Positions 12,616 through 23,100 of a stretch of 64,000 nucleotides of DNA are shown piece after piece (position 1 is the first letter of the stretch; each line of letters begins with the position of its first letter). The translations under genes and the position numbers were made by a program. Source of the DNA: Hygrophila difformis. Taxonomy: Eukaryota; Streptophyta; Magnoliopsida; Lamiales; Acanthaceae. The notes beneath the pieces were generated by a model. The model did no database searches and was not told the origin of the DNA. It was given only the letters and a program-made list of their open reading frames with translations. The DNA lies in NCBI GenBank assembly GCA_030278955.1, contig JAOANR010000014.1, positions 25,484,068 through 25,548,067 of the forward strand, written 5' to 3'.

Positions 12616-13734
12616 CTATTCATTATTCTCAAGAGGGTTCGGGTTTTGGTCTTGTTCCTCGTCACTCTCCCCTTGCTGAAGGTTCACCAAATCTACTCTC
12701 TTTTCGATCGCCTCCTCTGGCGTTCGACATCCACTAGCCTTGTGACCAAGCTTGCCGCACCTACGGCAGGTTCCAGGCTTCGGGCATTGGCGCACCAGAT
12801 GTGAATGGTTGCATCGTGGGCAACGTGGTATAAACGCACCACGGTTGTCGTTTCCCCCATTGTTGAGATCTTTATTTCCTTTCCTTCGGGATCCATTGTC
12901 TTTCCTAGAGTTGTTATTGTTGTCTTTCCGATCCTTCTTCTCAAGTCCTTGCGAGTCCTTGCTCGACTCACCATGTTCCTTACGCTTCAATTGCTGGATT
13001 CGAGCAATTGATACGGCGCGATCATATATCGTCTGCAGGTTCGTGAATTGTCCTACTGCAAGTATCTCCCGAATACTAAGGTTCAAACCCATCTCGAATT
13101 TCTGAGCCTTGTCAGAGTCGGTTGGTACTATCCTCGCAGCGAATCGTACTAGCTCCTTGAATTTGCTGTAGTACTCTTGTACCGTTTGTGCACCTTGCTT
13201 TAAGTTGATGAATTCCTCGTACTTCGCAGTCTTGGTGCTCAGTGGGTAGAATCTTTCCCTCAAAGCTTCCTTAAGTTCCTCCCAGGTGTAGGCTTCTTCG
13301 TCTTCCACTGAATTCGCTTGGAGATTTTGCCACCACTCATCGGCTTCGCCTCCTAGGTAGTAGGTCACTACGTGTATCTTTTCCTCATCAAGGCACTTGA
13401 TAGCGTTCAAGAGCTTGTCAAAGGTACGGATCCATCCTTCCAACTTGGCTGGATCCTCTTGGCCGTCATAACGGGGTGGGTGGTAAGGGTTCACTAATGC
13501 CAAGTAGTTGGCTCGGGCTACTGGCGGAGGTACTGTTTGTGTCCTATGCACCTCGGCATTTCCCAATGCTACAAGGAGTTCCTCTACAGATTTTAAACGT
13601 GCTTCCATATTATTGGGCGCTTGAGGCACTTGCTCTCCTAGGTTCTGAGGACTTTCACTGTTGTTGGGCGTGTTGGAAATGTTAGCGTCAGTGCCGTTTG
13701 GACTCACCTTCCTTGGTTTCCTCCTAGGCGCCAT
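12616..13734 (-). CDS. Gag protein (Retrotrans_gag domain plus two zinc knuckles)
   Basis: A 372-codon uninterrupted frame, the only gene of the element. An amino-terminal basic and Asn/Pro-rich segment is followed by the capsid-like domain (residues about 85-240: NPYHPPRYDGQEDP, EGWIRTFDKLLNA, YYLGGEADEWW, LKEALRERFYP, EYYSKFKELVRFA). Next is a Lys/Asn-rich linker (about 250-300) and two knuckles: CPRCNHSHLVRQC, with one residue fewer than canonical, and CRRCGKLGHKASGC (C-X2-C-X4-H-X4-C). Its role is to form particles and package RNA. The stop is followed within 280 bp by the polypurine tract, so pol is absent rather than frameshifted. The intact frame and matched LTRs suggest gag has been under selection or is very young. 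Confidence 0.92.
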   Translation of the reverse strand: MAPRRKPRKVSPNGTDANISNTPNNSESPQNLGEQVPQAPNNMEARLKSVEELLVALGNAEVHRTQTVPPPVARANYLALVNPYHPPRYDGQEDPAKLEGWIRTFDKLLNAIKCLDEEKIHVVTYYLGGEADEWWQNLQANSVEDEEAYTWEELKEALRERFYPLSTKTAKYEEFINLKQGAQTVQEYYSKFKELVRFAARIVPTDSDKAQKFEMGLNLSIREILAVGQFTNLQTIYDRAVSIARIQQLKRKEHGESSKDSQGLEKKDRKDNNNNSRKDNGSRRKGNKDLNNGGNDNRGAFIPRCPRCNHSHLVRQCPKPGTCRRCGKLGHKASGCRTPEEAIEKRVDLVNLQQGESDEEQDQNPNPLENNE

Positions 13735-14371
13735 TTTCTGTTATAACGTGTATAGATTAGCTTATCTTGGTTTAGATAGATTGCTCGAACAAGACGTTTC
13801 GTAAATTTCTAATTTCAAATTTTCGGGTCTGTTGTTTGGAAATCCAAACAAGATTTTTGGAATAAAGAGTGTTTTAATAAAACTTGATTTTCTCATTGTT
13901 CTCCATGAGGAAGTTTTCTAATTTGTACAAGGATAGGAATGGCTAAGGTCGAGGATTGTTATGATTAGGTGAACGCATAGATGAACGCGATCTTGAACTA
14001 AGGCAAGATCAGTCTCTAGTAAGCGTTTTAATTCGATGTCAAGTTTCTATGTTATCCGGTGCAAGCAGAAGACCTAGGTTAAACTTCGCCAAGATTCTAG
14101 GTTATAATTCGCCAAGATGCTAAGTTAAGATTCGCAAAGATTCTAAGTTCTCTACATAAAAGAGATGCAATATGCAAATGCGAGTGATGATTTCCCCCCA
14201 AAAATAATTTATGCACTATATATATTTTTCCCATGGGTTTTAAAATAAAAATTTCTCCATGGAAATAATACTTTAAAATTTAAAATAATAGTCAAAATAT
14301 TAATAGTAGTTTAAAAATATTAAGGGTTTAAAAATAATAGTTTAAAAATACTAGCTTAAAAATATCCGGGC
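13735..14371 (-). other. Untranslated leader of the gag-only element
   Basis: AT-rich sequence between primer-binding site and gag ATG, with short internal repeats (AAAATATTAA and GATTCTAGGTT or similar). The packaging signal would lie here by analogy. No frame is present. Confidence 0.6.
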
Positions 14372-14383
14372 TCTGATACCACC
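14372..14383 (-). promoter_or_regulatory. Primer-binding site, tRNA-Met type
   Basis: On the minus strand TGGTATCAGAGC begins two bases after the 5' LTR. This is the standard plant primer-binding site complementary to the initiator tRNA-Met 3' end. Confidence 0.92.
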
Positions 14384-14384
14384 T

Positions 14385-17027
14385 TGTAACACCCCGGTTT
14401 TTGGTCACCCAGGTCGGGGTGTCACCGCCACACCTCTCTAGCAAGACACGGTTTCTCCGAGCTCACTAAAGAGATGCAAGGCTATGGTTTTTTTTTTTCA
14501 GAATTTAAAACATTCAAACAGCCCATTTATATATAATTTGAAAATAGCACATCAAAGTTGCAGCGGAAAATAATATTTACATAAGTATAATGCAGCGGAA
14601 TTTAAATATAGCCAACACGGCCAGAATACGGGTTAAACAGGCCCGTTCATGCAATTTCTAGTCTAACGTATCATTTACAAATAAAGCATTTCCCCAAATT
14701 CCCATGAATGCATATGATGATGCATATTCTTCGGCTCTGAAAGAAACAGGGGAAAAAAAACGGTTTTGGTCAGCACTACGTGCTGAGTAAGTTAACACAT
14801 ACAAGATTATGAGGTTTCAAAGCCTTTATTTAAATTTAATGAAAACATGTGCATAATTTAAATAATTCATGTAATCGCATAATTTAGAAGTATGGATTCA
14901 TAAGATCATCATATAGCTTGAAACGTAATTAAATAAGTTGCCATAAATTTAACAGCACAATTTAATACAGATTTAATTTGGAATTCTCGCAACTTCTCGT
15001 TCCATATCTTTTACAGATCACCACCGTTAGGGCTCTTATGTCCGCCAGCCTTACGCCTGGGCTCTTATGTCCACAGGTATCATGGTCGATCTTCTAATTA
15101 GAGTTAATCCGTCCGCTAGCCATACAATCACTGTTTCGCTAGGGCTCTTACGTCAACCTAGACATACACTTGGGCTCTTATGTCCCAAGCCGCAGAGAAC
15201 ATTGACAGTATCTAGCTTAGTCATAACCCGCCATATTTTAATCTTCTCGTTTCATGTATCGTATGTCAAATAATTTCTATTCGTTTCAACCTCAAAGGCT
15301 AATTCCACCGTTTCAACAAGATTTTAAAATTTCGTTCGGTAAATCACAGTTTACTCTAAAATTCGTTAAAAATCAGATTTAATTTCAAAAATTCCAAAAT
15401 TTCAGGACTGACTCCAAAACGTCGAGATCTACAACTTTCGTGTTTTAACTTTTTCAATCCGAGATACCTAAACAGGTCAAAAACACTAATTTTCACAGAA
15501 GTACTGTTCTGTCCGAATTTCATATAACTCAGTTTAAAGATTTCGAATTCTACCATAGCAATTCAACTCCAAATTTAATGAAATTTTGCGGAGATCATCT
15601 TAAGACAATTATCTACAACTTTCATGTTCGTCTAAAGATCTAATTCGGCCTAGAACCATAGTCAAAAACGTCAACAAGTTCGCACCTATGTTCTGTCCAG
15701 TTTCAAGATTCGATTTAAAACCAGTTCGGTTCGGAGTGGATTTCATATATCAAATCATCATGAAAAATTCTGAAATTTCACGGAGGTGTTCTTAACATAT
15801 AGATCTACAACTCCTATGTTCAATGCCAAGCCTAGATCGGTCTAGAGCTAAGGTAGAAATCACCAACAAGTTCGAATAAGGAATCTATCATCGTTTCAAG
15901 ATCTAAATCTAACGCAGGCTCGTTTACGATCAGTTTCGGATATCAAAACACGATGAAAAATTATGAAATTTTTACAGGAGCTAGATCAGTGTCTTAGGAA
16001 TGTTTTTTGTGTTTTAAGTTTTCTCGTTTGAACGCTTTAAGGGGTTCGAATAAATTCAACAAAAACGCTGCGCCGGTGTAGACAGATTTTAGGTAGGGTT
16101 CCATTAGATCTATATGTTCGAATCTTTTAACAACCCAAAACCAAAGTAAGCGTTAACTTACTGAGTTTATGAACGTCGGGGATCGTCTATTCGAAGGCGT
16201 GGCTTCCCGTCTACCGTTCCTCCTCTCCGTTCGTCGGGTTCTACGATCTAGATCCAATTCGAGGTGTAGAAAGAAAAAGGAGATGATTAGGATTCGTTTT
16301 CGAATCGTTTATTGAATAAAGATTGGATCGAGACTTACCACGACTATGGAGATCTTTAGAGAAACTCGTCCAACAGCGTTCGTCTTGGTTTCGTGCCTCC
16401 GACGACTCCGGATTTAGGGTTTCGAACGTATAGAATGTTGTAGGGTTTTGTAAACTTGTTTGGGGCTCCCAAGGGCTTTATTTATAGATTTCCCAAGCCC
16501 TAGGGCGTCCAACATCTGACCTAAAGGTCTTGGGTCGAGAGACGTTCAACCGAAAGTCGAAAAATCCGCGTTCGGGCGAGAGATTCACGCAACGGGCGAA
16601 TCTGTCAAGTGGCGCGGTCGTGGCGCGGTCTTCCCTCTTCACCGCGCGGCCACCGCGCGACTCTCGCCTGGACTTCGGTCCGGGCGGGTCGTGCGATCCG
16701 TCGTGCTTTTCCGCCTCTCTTTCGGGTTTCTATCCCTCTATGCTCCCGAATTCCGATTCCCGGGGTATATTCGGGCTCCGATTTCCTATCCTAATTTTAT
16801 TCGGACCTAAATTTATGTTTGGACTCGAGTTATTGAGTCCATTGATGTCGGGTCCCCGTGTAACCATTTATTCAATTAAATTGCCTTCGGAGTCCCGGGT
16901 TTTCGGAACTTTGATTCGTCTTTAATTTAAATTCCATTTCTCATTTCCTCTACATTTATTTCTTTATTTATTGTATTTATTTTATTTATTGTATTTAGTT
17001 TACGTTGGAAAATTCCCGGGTATTACA
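14385..17027 (-). repeat. 5' LTR of the gag-only element
   Basis: 2643 bp copy of the other LTR. The terminal TGTTACA abuts an AGG spacer and then the primer-binding site. The sequence near 16490 on the minus strand is CG-rich and would include the promoter of the element, but I cannot place a TATA box with confidence. Confidence 0.93.
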
Positions 17028-18231
17028 CTGGGTCCAGTGACGTTGGAGGCCCAGGATGTTTTTTCGGACTCACACCCTCCGGCCCAGTTGGATGTTTTTT
17101 TTGACTCACACCCTTTGGCCCAACAGGTTGCAAGGGAGTATTCGGCTTGACCATTTTCTCGCGCGGCTTGCGACGTTGAACAGCCATCCACTCCCCTATG
17201 CACAAGTCCTCCATAACTGTTGCACCCTGGGGGAGTATACTATTATTAGGACGTAGGGACGTACTCGTGCGTCCAACCACGTCCCGCCCACGATCCCCAT
17301 CATGAGTAACCACTTCATCTTGCTTGGAAACAACCGTCACCACAGCCGCCTGGTGAGAAGTATCTTGCGGAACCGTCGTCGATGCCGGCGGTGGCTCAGT
17401 CCTCACAAACGAACACCTGTCTTGTAGATGGCCATACCTGCCGCAAGCCATACACATCAGATGTAGCCCTTCATAGGCCACATTAATGATCATATCATCC
17501 ACCTCGACTTGCCCGATCAATGGCGCATCCAAATCAATCTCAACACATGCCCTTGCGTATCTGCCACGAGAAATCGCCACAGTGTTACGATCTATTTTAA
17601 ACACCGTCCCTACTGCCGATGCAATCACTCGCAGGCAACCTTCATTATAGAAGGCCTGTTTGAGGTCCGGAAACCGAACCCATGTTTGGATGGTGTTAAC
17701 CTTGGTAACTCTCGGATTAAATTCTCGAGTCCACCGCATTATCGCCAAGCAATGATCAAAAATCATCCAAGGGCCCGACGTAAGAACTTTTTCTCTATCA
17801 AGCATAGATTCAAATTTTGCAAGAAAGCAGCCATGTCCCACATCCAGTAACGCGAAGGATTTCTCCAATTTCCATGCACTCGTAAGACGATCACGTAAAG
17901 CAATAAATCCGACAGATATCCCCAGGGGTTTAACAACAAGAGTATCTTTCCAAGGAGCATAGGCTGCCTCCAAGACAGAATCAGCAAACTGTATCTTAGG
18001 GCAACGCCGATGGCGCCCCTCTCTGGAAATAGACGCAAGGTTTTCTTTGAGCAAATCCACAGGCTCGGGGGGGGGGGGGGGGGGGGGGTAGGAAGCATGA
18101 GCATCCCGGTTCCCCGCCACCACATCACACCAAGAAAGCGACGGAGCATTAGGATGGTTCAACGAAGGATCAGGGTGGTTCGAAGGGGCAATCGGAGACG
18201 GAGGGTCAGGAGGATCAGAGAGCGAAGTCAT
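17028..18231 (-). pseudogene. LINE-1 ORF1, 5' part: DUF4283-type gag-like protein with CCHC knuckle
   Basis: This is the nucleic-acid-binding ORF1 protein expected to coat the LINE RNA. The start chosen is the ATG at 18231; a GTG 12 nt further out is unlikely in a plant. After a Pro-rich leader comes a DUF4283-like domain (KDTLVVKPLGISVGF, SGPWMIFDHCLAIMRW, TWVRFPDLKQAFYNEG) and then a knuckle CMACGRYGHLQDRC (C-X2-C-X4-H-X4-C). The Pro tract of the leader is encoded by an uninterrupted 22-nt G run on + (18067-18088). The frame is open up to the LTR insertion. Its closest relative in the window is LINE-2 ORF1. Confidence 0.88.
18067..18088. repeat. 22-nt poly-G (poly-C on the coding strand) inside LINE-1 ORF1
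   Basis: An unbroken run of 22 G encodes a proline tract in ORF1 and keeps the frame. Its length may be inaccurate because homopolymers of this size are error-prone in sequencing. Confidence 0.9.
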
Positions 18232-18524
18232 GTTCCGTTTCACCTCACATTAAAATAATACATGGAATTATCCCAAACAATTGTCAAATACTGTATTGTA
18301 TTATTGCTATGTATTAAATTAATACAATGAGACCCAATACACCCAAATACATCAAACCAAACATGGCCCTAGCTCATAGACTTCTTCCAAAAATTCTTTA
18401 CATCCATTCCGAAAGGACTATCCTCTTGCTCCCAAATCAGACCTTGCTATAGTGACCTTATTTAATAGCTAAAACTTCATAACTAATTAAGTCCATGCTA
18501 TATAAATTATAAAGTAACAAATGA

Positions 18525-18612
18525 TGGGGATAGAAGAGCCGGTAGAAAATCGAACTCATAACTAAAAAGTTGGATATCAAATACTAAACCATTAGGCCAA
18601 GTTCGCCTCCTC
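18525..18612 (-). mobile_element. tRNA-like SINE head, minus strand
   Basis: On the minus strand a TGGCCTAATGGTTTAG block (A-box like) is followed 30 nt later by GAGTTCGATTTTC (B-box like). The spacing fits a tRNA-derived pol III promoter. No acceptor stem folds convincingly, so this is a SINE head or tRNA pseudogene, not a tRNA gene. It is a different family from the SINE at 19737-19923. Confidence 0.5.
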
Positions 18613-18618
18613 TAATGA

Positions 18619-18723
18619 TTTTAAATTTAAAATTTGAAATTATTGAGCTATTAAATTTAAAGTTGGATATCACTTGCTACTATAAATTTAATAGCTCAAT
18701 AATTTCAAATTTTAAATTTAAAA
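18619..18723. repeat. Perfect 41-bp inverted repeat with a 23-nt loop
   Basis: Arms 18619-18659 and 18683-18723 are exact reverse complements; the loop is 18660-18682. The loop contains AGTTGGATATCA, which also occurs 80 bp upstream at about 18569. No mobile-element terminal motif was found. Confidence 0.95.
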
Positions 18724-18746
18724 ATTCTCGATATTGCTTTATATAA

Positions 18747-19721
18747 GGAGTGAAAGCGGAACGGGTAATTCTCGCCCTGATCTGATGCCATATTCGATTA
18801 TATTCGAATCCGAATTCGAATTTTTATATCCAGCGGATATTTGCGGATACGGGACTGGATATGGGATTTTAAATATCCGCCCTCATCCGAAAAAATCCGA
18901 ATATCATACGGATATTATCCGTAAATTTATATATATATTTATATATGTATGTTATAATATACTCCATCTGTCCCTTTAATTCTGTCTCACTTTCATTTTT
19001 TGTCTGTCGCATTCCCTTTTTAAAAATAATTAACCCCAAACCCAAATTCACTCCCATTATATCACATCAATAAATAAATTTATTAAATTTTAAACGCCCA
19101 ACTATCACATCACACATAAATAAATCAATTAAAAATTCAATCTCATTATAATCGCATCACATAAATTTCTAATTTACCCCCAATTTAACACTAATCTACC
19201 CCTACATTAAATACTAACTATTCCACATAAAATACCATGCCCAAAAGTTTTGAGACGCTTTTAATGGGATGGATGGAGTATTATATATTAACTATAAAAT
19301 AAATAAGTAATATATGTATAAATATAATGAAAAAGCCGAAAGCCATAAGTAATTAATTAAATCAAATCATATTAATCAACGCGACTATATCATTAGGTTC
19401 TTTGCATCTAAATTATAGTATGTAACATCTTGTAGTGATGCTATTTAGATGTCTTGAACGAATTAAATAACTGATGATCTTGGAAATTTAAAAAAATTAG
19501 TTTAGCTTACATAGTATATTCCGATTTCTCTTAAAAAATTGTAAAAAATTAATTTTAAAAATTATAAGATTATCCGAATTAAAATCCGAATCCGTCTTGA
19601 ATCCGTATCCCGAAACATTTGAATTCGTATTTTTATCCGGTCTATTCGTATTCGACAAAAAATATATGGGATAGGATACGGGAGGAGTATTATTCGCCGT
19701 ATCTGTCCCGTTTTCACCCAT
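18747..19721. mobile_element. hAT-like non-autonomous element (degenerate ends)
   Basis: The left end GGAGTGAAAGCGG and the reverse complement of the right end, TGGGTGAAAACGG, match as imperfect inverted repeats. Both subterminal regions carry the same GGATAC/ATATCCG-rich sequence in opposite orientation. Flanks TTTATAT and TTTGATAT may be a decayed 8-bp duplication. It holds no frame. The superfamily call is inference. Confidence 0.5.
18962..19278. mobile_element. Stowaway-type MITE nested in the hAT-like element
   Basis: Terminal repeats CTCCATCTGTCCC and (reverse complement) CTCCATCCATCCC, with TA target duplications at 18960-18961 and 19279-19280. 317 bp, AT-rich, no coding capacity. Confidence 0.8.
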
Positions 19722-19736
19722 TTGATATCACCAACG

Positions 19737-19923
19737 TGGATGAGAATTTAGCCAAAGTGGTTAAGTCCATTGACTTCCAACGGAAAGTTGGAAGTTCGAT
19801 CCCCAGTGGCGCCCATCCTTCCTTTTTATATTCTCTTTGTAATTTGTTTGGCATGAGCTCCCACAAATACTTTGCGAGGCCTTCAAGGCTTCAACGGCTT
19901 CTAAAAAAAATAAAATAAAATTC
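19737..19923 (+). mobile_element. SINE family S, full-length copy
   Basis: Starts TGGATGAGAATTTAGCC. The A-box-like TAGCCAAAGTGGTTAAG and B-box-like AGTTCGATCCCC are at tRNA-like spacing. A conserved 3' part (TTTGGCATGAGCTCCCAC) and an A-rich tail follow. An 8-bp target duplication CACCAACG flanks it at 19729-19736 and 19924-19931. Relatives lie at 43405-43562, 56701-56780 and 58479-58646. It ends about 200 bp upstream of the aminopeptidase TATA box. Confidence 0.85.
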
Positions 19924-20130
19924 CACCAACGAATTTCCTTAAAAAAAAACTGAGAAAGGGGTGGCCCGGTGCGCTGTGCAAGCATCAGGCCATCGGCCAA
20001 CACCCGACAGCTCTTGACTTCACTACTGTATCCTCGAATAATAAAATGAAATTGACGAAAGATTTTGCAATCCCATGCCGCTTATAGAACCCACTCTGGC
20101 CTGGCGTCACTACTACTACATTTTTCACTC

Positions 20131-20138
20131 TATAAATA
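20131..20138 (+). promoter_or_regulatory. TATA box of the leucyl aminopeptidase gene
   Basis: TATAAATA preceded by CACTC, a good plant TATA context. It lies only 30 bp upstream of the first ATG at 20161, so the predicted transcription start falls at about the ATG itself. Either the leader is almost absent, another promoter is used, or translation starts at a later ATG. Confidence 0.6.
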
Positions 20139-20160
20139 CCATCCAAGGGTCCGCCTCCCA

Positions 20161-23100
20161 ATGGCCTCCATTAGAGTCGCCACTTCTTCCTTAACAACCC
20201 TCCTTGCTGCTTCGACTTCATCGTCATCCACTTCTTACTGTTGTTACTCCCGTCCTTCGATTTTGACCCATTTCCGATTACGTCCCATCTGGGGTCTTTC
20301 TTTTGAAGTCAAGCCCCTTTCTTCCAGAACAGCAAGGCGCATGGCTCACTCCATTGCTCGGGCCTCTCTCGGCCTCACTCAACCCAACAAGATCGAGCCA
20401 CCAAAGGTAGTTTTTTGGACTGGAATTTGTTTTCTTTGGTCCTTTGATTCCTTGGATTGTGCGGAAAATATATGCCTTTTCTTGTTCGTTTATATTCAGG
20501 GCCGTCTAATCAATTTCGTTGGCCCTGTTCTAATAGAATAATTAGGCCCCCTAATTATATCAAAAAAAGTAGTTACAAATTTTTAAAATTATCTGTAAAA
20601 CTAATATTATAGTAAAAAAATTAAAACATAAAATATTAACACGAAGTTTTTCTATCAATAATCTAAGCTCATTGTAAATGAGTCAAAGTTAAATAAAGTA
20701 CAAAGAGAAACAAAAAATAGAATAACTTTCTACTGGAAAAGAGCAATCATTCTAATATTTTTAGAAGCTAATTTATCAACTAAGTCCTCGTATTATAATT
20801 TTTCTAAAAGATTATTTTCAATTGCGATCCTTGTTCGACCATTAATTCTATGTAAATATGTAGAATGCAAATAAAACTTCAATATCTTTTAATTTTGAAA
20901 AGCCCTTCCGCCAATACAACTATAACAGAAATAGTTAACAAAATTATTTATGTAATCATTGCATTAGAAAAATAATCTAAATTTTCGAATGGAACGAATG
21001 CTATGGTAATGGAAGAAATATTTGAATGAATAAATAAGGTCACAATTTTCACAATAGCAATCAATTAGAGTGGGGCCCACAAATAATCATTACTAAAAAA
21101 ACCTCTCAAGACAAGAACAGATCTCTCAAACAGTCAAAATGCTTATTTAACTACTGTAGATGTACTGTAATATGTACTGCTCCGGATAAATTACTGTAAA
21201 ATAATATAAATGAAAAAAAAAATAGGCCCCCAAAATTTGGGGGCCCTGTTCAAAGGCAAAGGCACAGGATGCACTGGCTAATAGCCGGCGCTGTTTATAT
21301 TTTTGAAAATTTTGGCTTTCAGAATCTTGATTGGTGTTTTTGGATGGATTTATGTATATACTATTATGTTTAAGAGAATTGGGTTCTTATTAGAACTGTA
21401 CTGGAAATTTATTCTTTCCGAGATGTGTGGATAGCGGATGTGTGGATAGCGGATATTGTGACGCAGTGGATTATCACTCGTGGAAGTAATGGCCTTTTTC
21501 CCTTTAACTGATTACATTTTGTTTGTGTGATCTCTCAATTACTTGACCTTTCTGCGATTATGAATGATTTCTGCATTTTTGGTGCTCTATTTCTAGTTCT
21601 GATATTGAGTTGCCATATCTGCATTGAATTGTGTGTTGGGTTCGGTTGTTTCTTTTGTTGGATTTGTAATTGTGTGAGTTTATTACGTTGATATATTTTT
21701 GGAGTTACAACAGATCTCATTTGCTGCAAAAGAGATTGATTTGGTTGAATGGAAAGGAGACATACTTGCTGTGGGTGTCACGGAAAAGGACTTGGCAAAA
21801 GATGACAGTTCGAAATTCCAGAATTCAATCCTGCAAAAGTTAGATTTGAAGTTGGGCGGACTGTTGTCTGAAGCTTCAGCTGAGGAGGATTTTACTGGAA
21901 AGGCAGGACAATCGACTATTCTTAGGGTTCCTGGTTTCAGTTCAAAAAGGGTCGGTTTGATTGGGCTTGGATCAGCTTCAGTACCTTCGGCTTATCAGAG
22001 CCTTGGGGAGGCTGTTGCTGCAGCCGCTAAGTCTGCGCAGGCAAGTAATGTTGCCATCACCCTTGCTTCCTCAGAAGGGATCCCAGCAGAATTGAAGCCA
22101 AAGGCTGCTTCAGCTATAGTTTCTGGTACATCTTTTTTTGTCCAGATTTTTAGATATGGATGAATTAAACCACAGTTGTTTGTAGGGAACTAATGTCATT
22201 AAAATCATGTACCTATGAACAGGAGCTATATTGGGGACATTTGATGATAGTAGGTTCAAGTCAGAATCAAAGAAACCCACTCTTGAATCAGTGGACATTA
22301 TTGGCCTCGGAGGTGGATCTGAGTTAGAGAAAAAGCTCAAATATGCACAAAATCTTAGTTCAGGTGTCATCTTTGGAAAACAGCTTGTAAATGCTCCTGC
22401 TAATGTACTCACCCCTGGTAAGTGGTTTTCCGTTCTCTTTTTATTTGCTTCTAATATTATCTCCTCATTTTCACTTGTGTTAATTTGAAAACTTTTCTAT
22501 GATCAAGTTCTCCCAATTTCATTGTTCTCTTATTTGATGTTGTGTACCTCAGGGGTACTTGCTGAAGAAGCTAAAAGTATTGCCTCAGAATACAGTGATG
22601 TTTTTACTGCACAAATACTTGATGTAGAGCAGTGCAAGGATTTGAAAATGGGTTCCTACTTAGGTGTTGCTGCTGCATCCGCAAATCCGCCACATTTCAT
22701 CCATCTATGTTATAAACCTCCCAGTGGAGAAGTCAAAGCCAAATTGGCTTTAGTTGGGAAAGGTTTGACTTTTGACAGGTGTGTATCCGATTTTGTTCAA
22801 ATAGGAATGCTGAACTTTTCTAGTTTTGTAGAAAGCGACATTGATCTCCTAAAACATTATTTGTTCCATCATAGTAAAGTAAGTGTTCATGTTGGTGATT
22901 CAGTGGTGGCTACAATATCAAGACAGGACCTGGCTGTTCGATTGAACTTATGAAGTTTGATATGGGTGGCTCGGCTGCTGTTCTTGGTGCGGCTAAAGCT
23001 CTTGGCCAGATCAAACCATCTGGAGTAGAGGTGAATCACTTTTATTTCTTTCCACTTTTCCGAAGTATGTTGGTTTACTTTTTATGCTTTCCCAGTGTTC

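Larger units (their letters stand above)
9694..17027 (-). mobile_element. Gag-only LTR retrotransposon (TR-GAG type, Ty3/gypsy-like) inserted in LINE-1 ORF1
   Basis: Two direct 2.64-kb LTRs (9694-12335 and 14385-17027) flank a 2.05-kb interior holding one gag frame and no protease, RT, RNase H or integrase. The element reads leftwards, so the right LTR is the 5' one. In that sense LTRs run TGTAATACC...GTGTTACA. The 5-bp target duplication CTGGG lies at 9689-9693 and 17028-17032. The primer-binding site is TGGTATCAGAGC (initiator tRNA-Met type) and a purine-rich tract precedes the 3' LTR. By eye the LTRs differ at about seven substitutions and one homopolymer base in 2.64 kb, so insertion was recent. 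It must rely on pol supplied by another element. The class known as TR-GAG fits best. Confidence 0.93.
5205..18241 (-). mobile_element. LINE-1: plant L1-type non-LTR retrotransposon with RNase H, interrupted by an LTR element
   Basis: The element reads leftwards: ORF1 (gag-like), ORF2 with endonuclease, reverse transcriptase, zinc region and RNase H, a short 3' region, then a poly-A seen on + as the T run at 5203-5213. A 10-bp target duplication ACCTCACATT flanks it at 5195-5204 and 18242-18251. Without the nested LTR element (9694-17027 plus one 5-bp duplication) it is about 5.7 kb, normal for a plant L1. Only 10 nt separate the 5' boundary from the ORF1 ATG. The right flank reads CATT/AAAATA, an L1 endonuclease-like target. 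ORF1 is open once the insertion is subtracted and ORF2 has two frameshifts, so the copy is fairly young but probably not autonomous. Confidence 0.92.
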
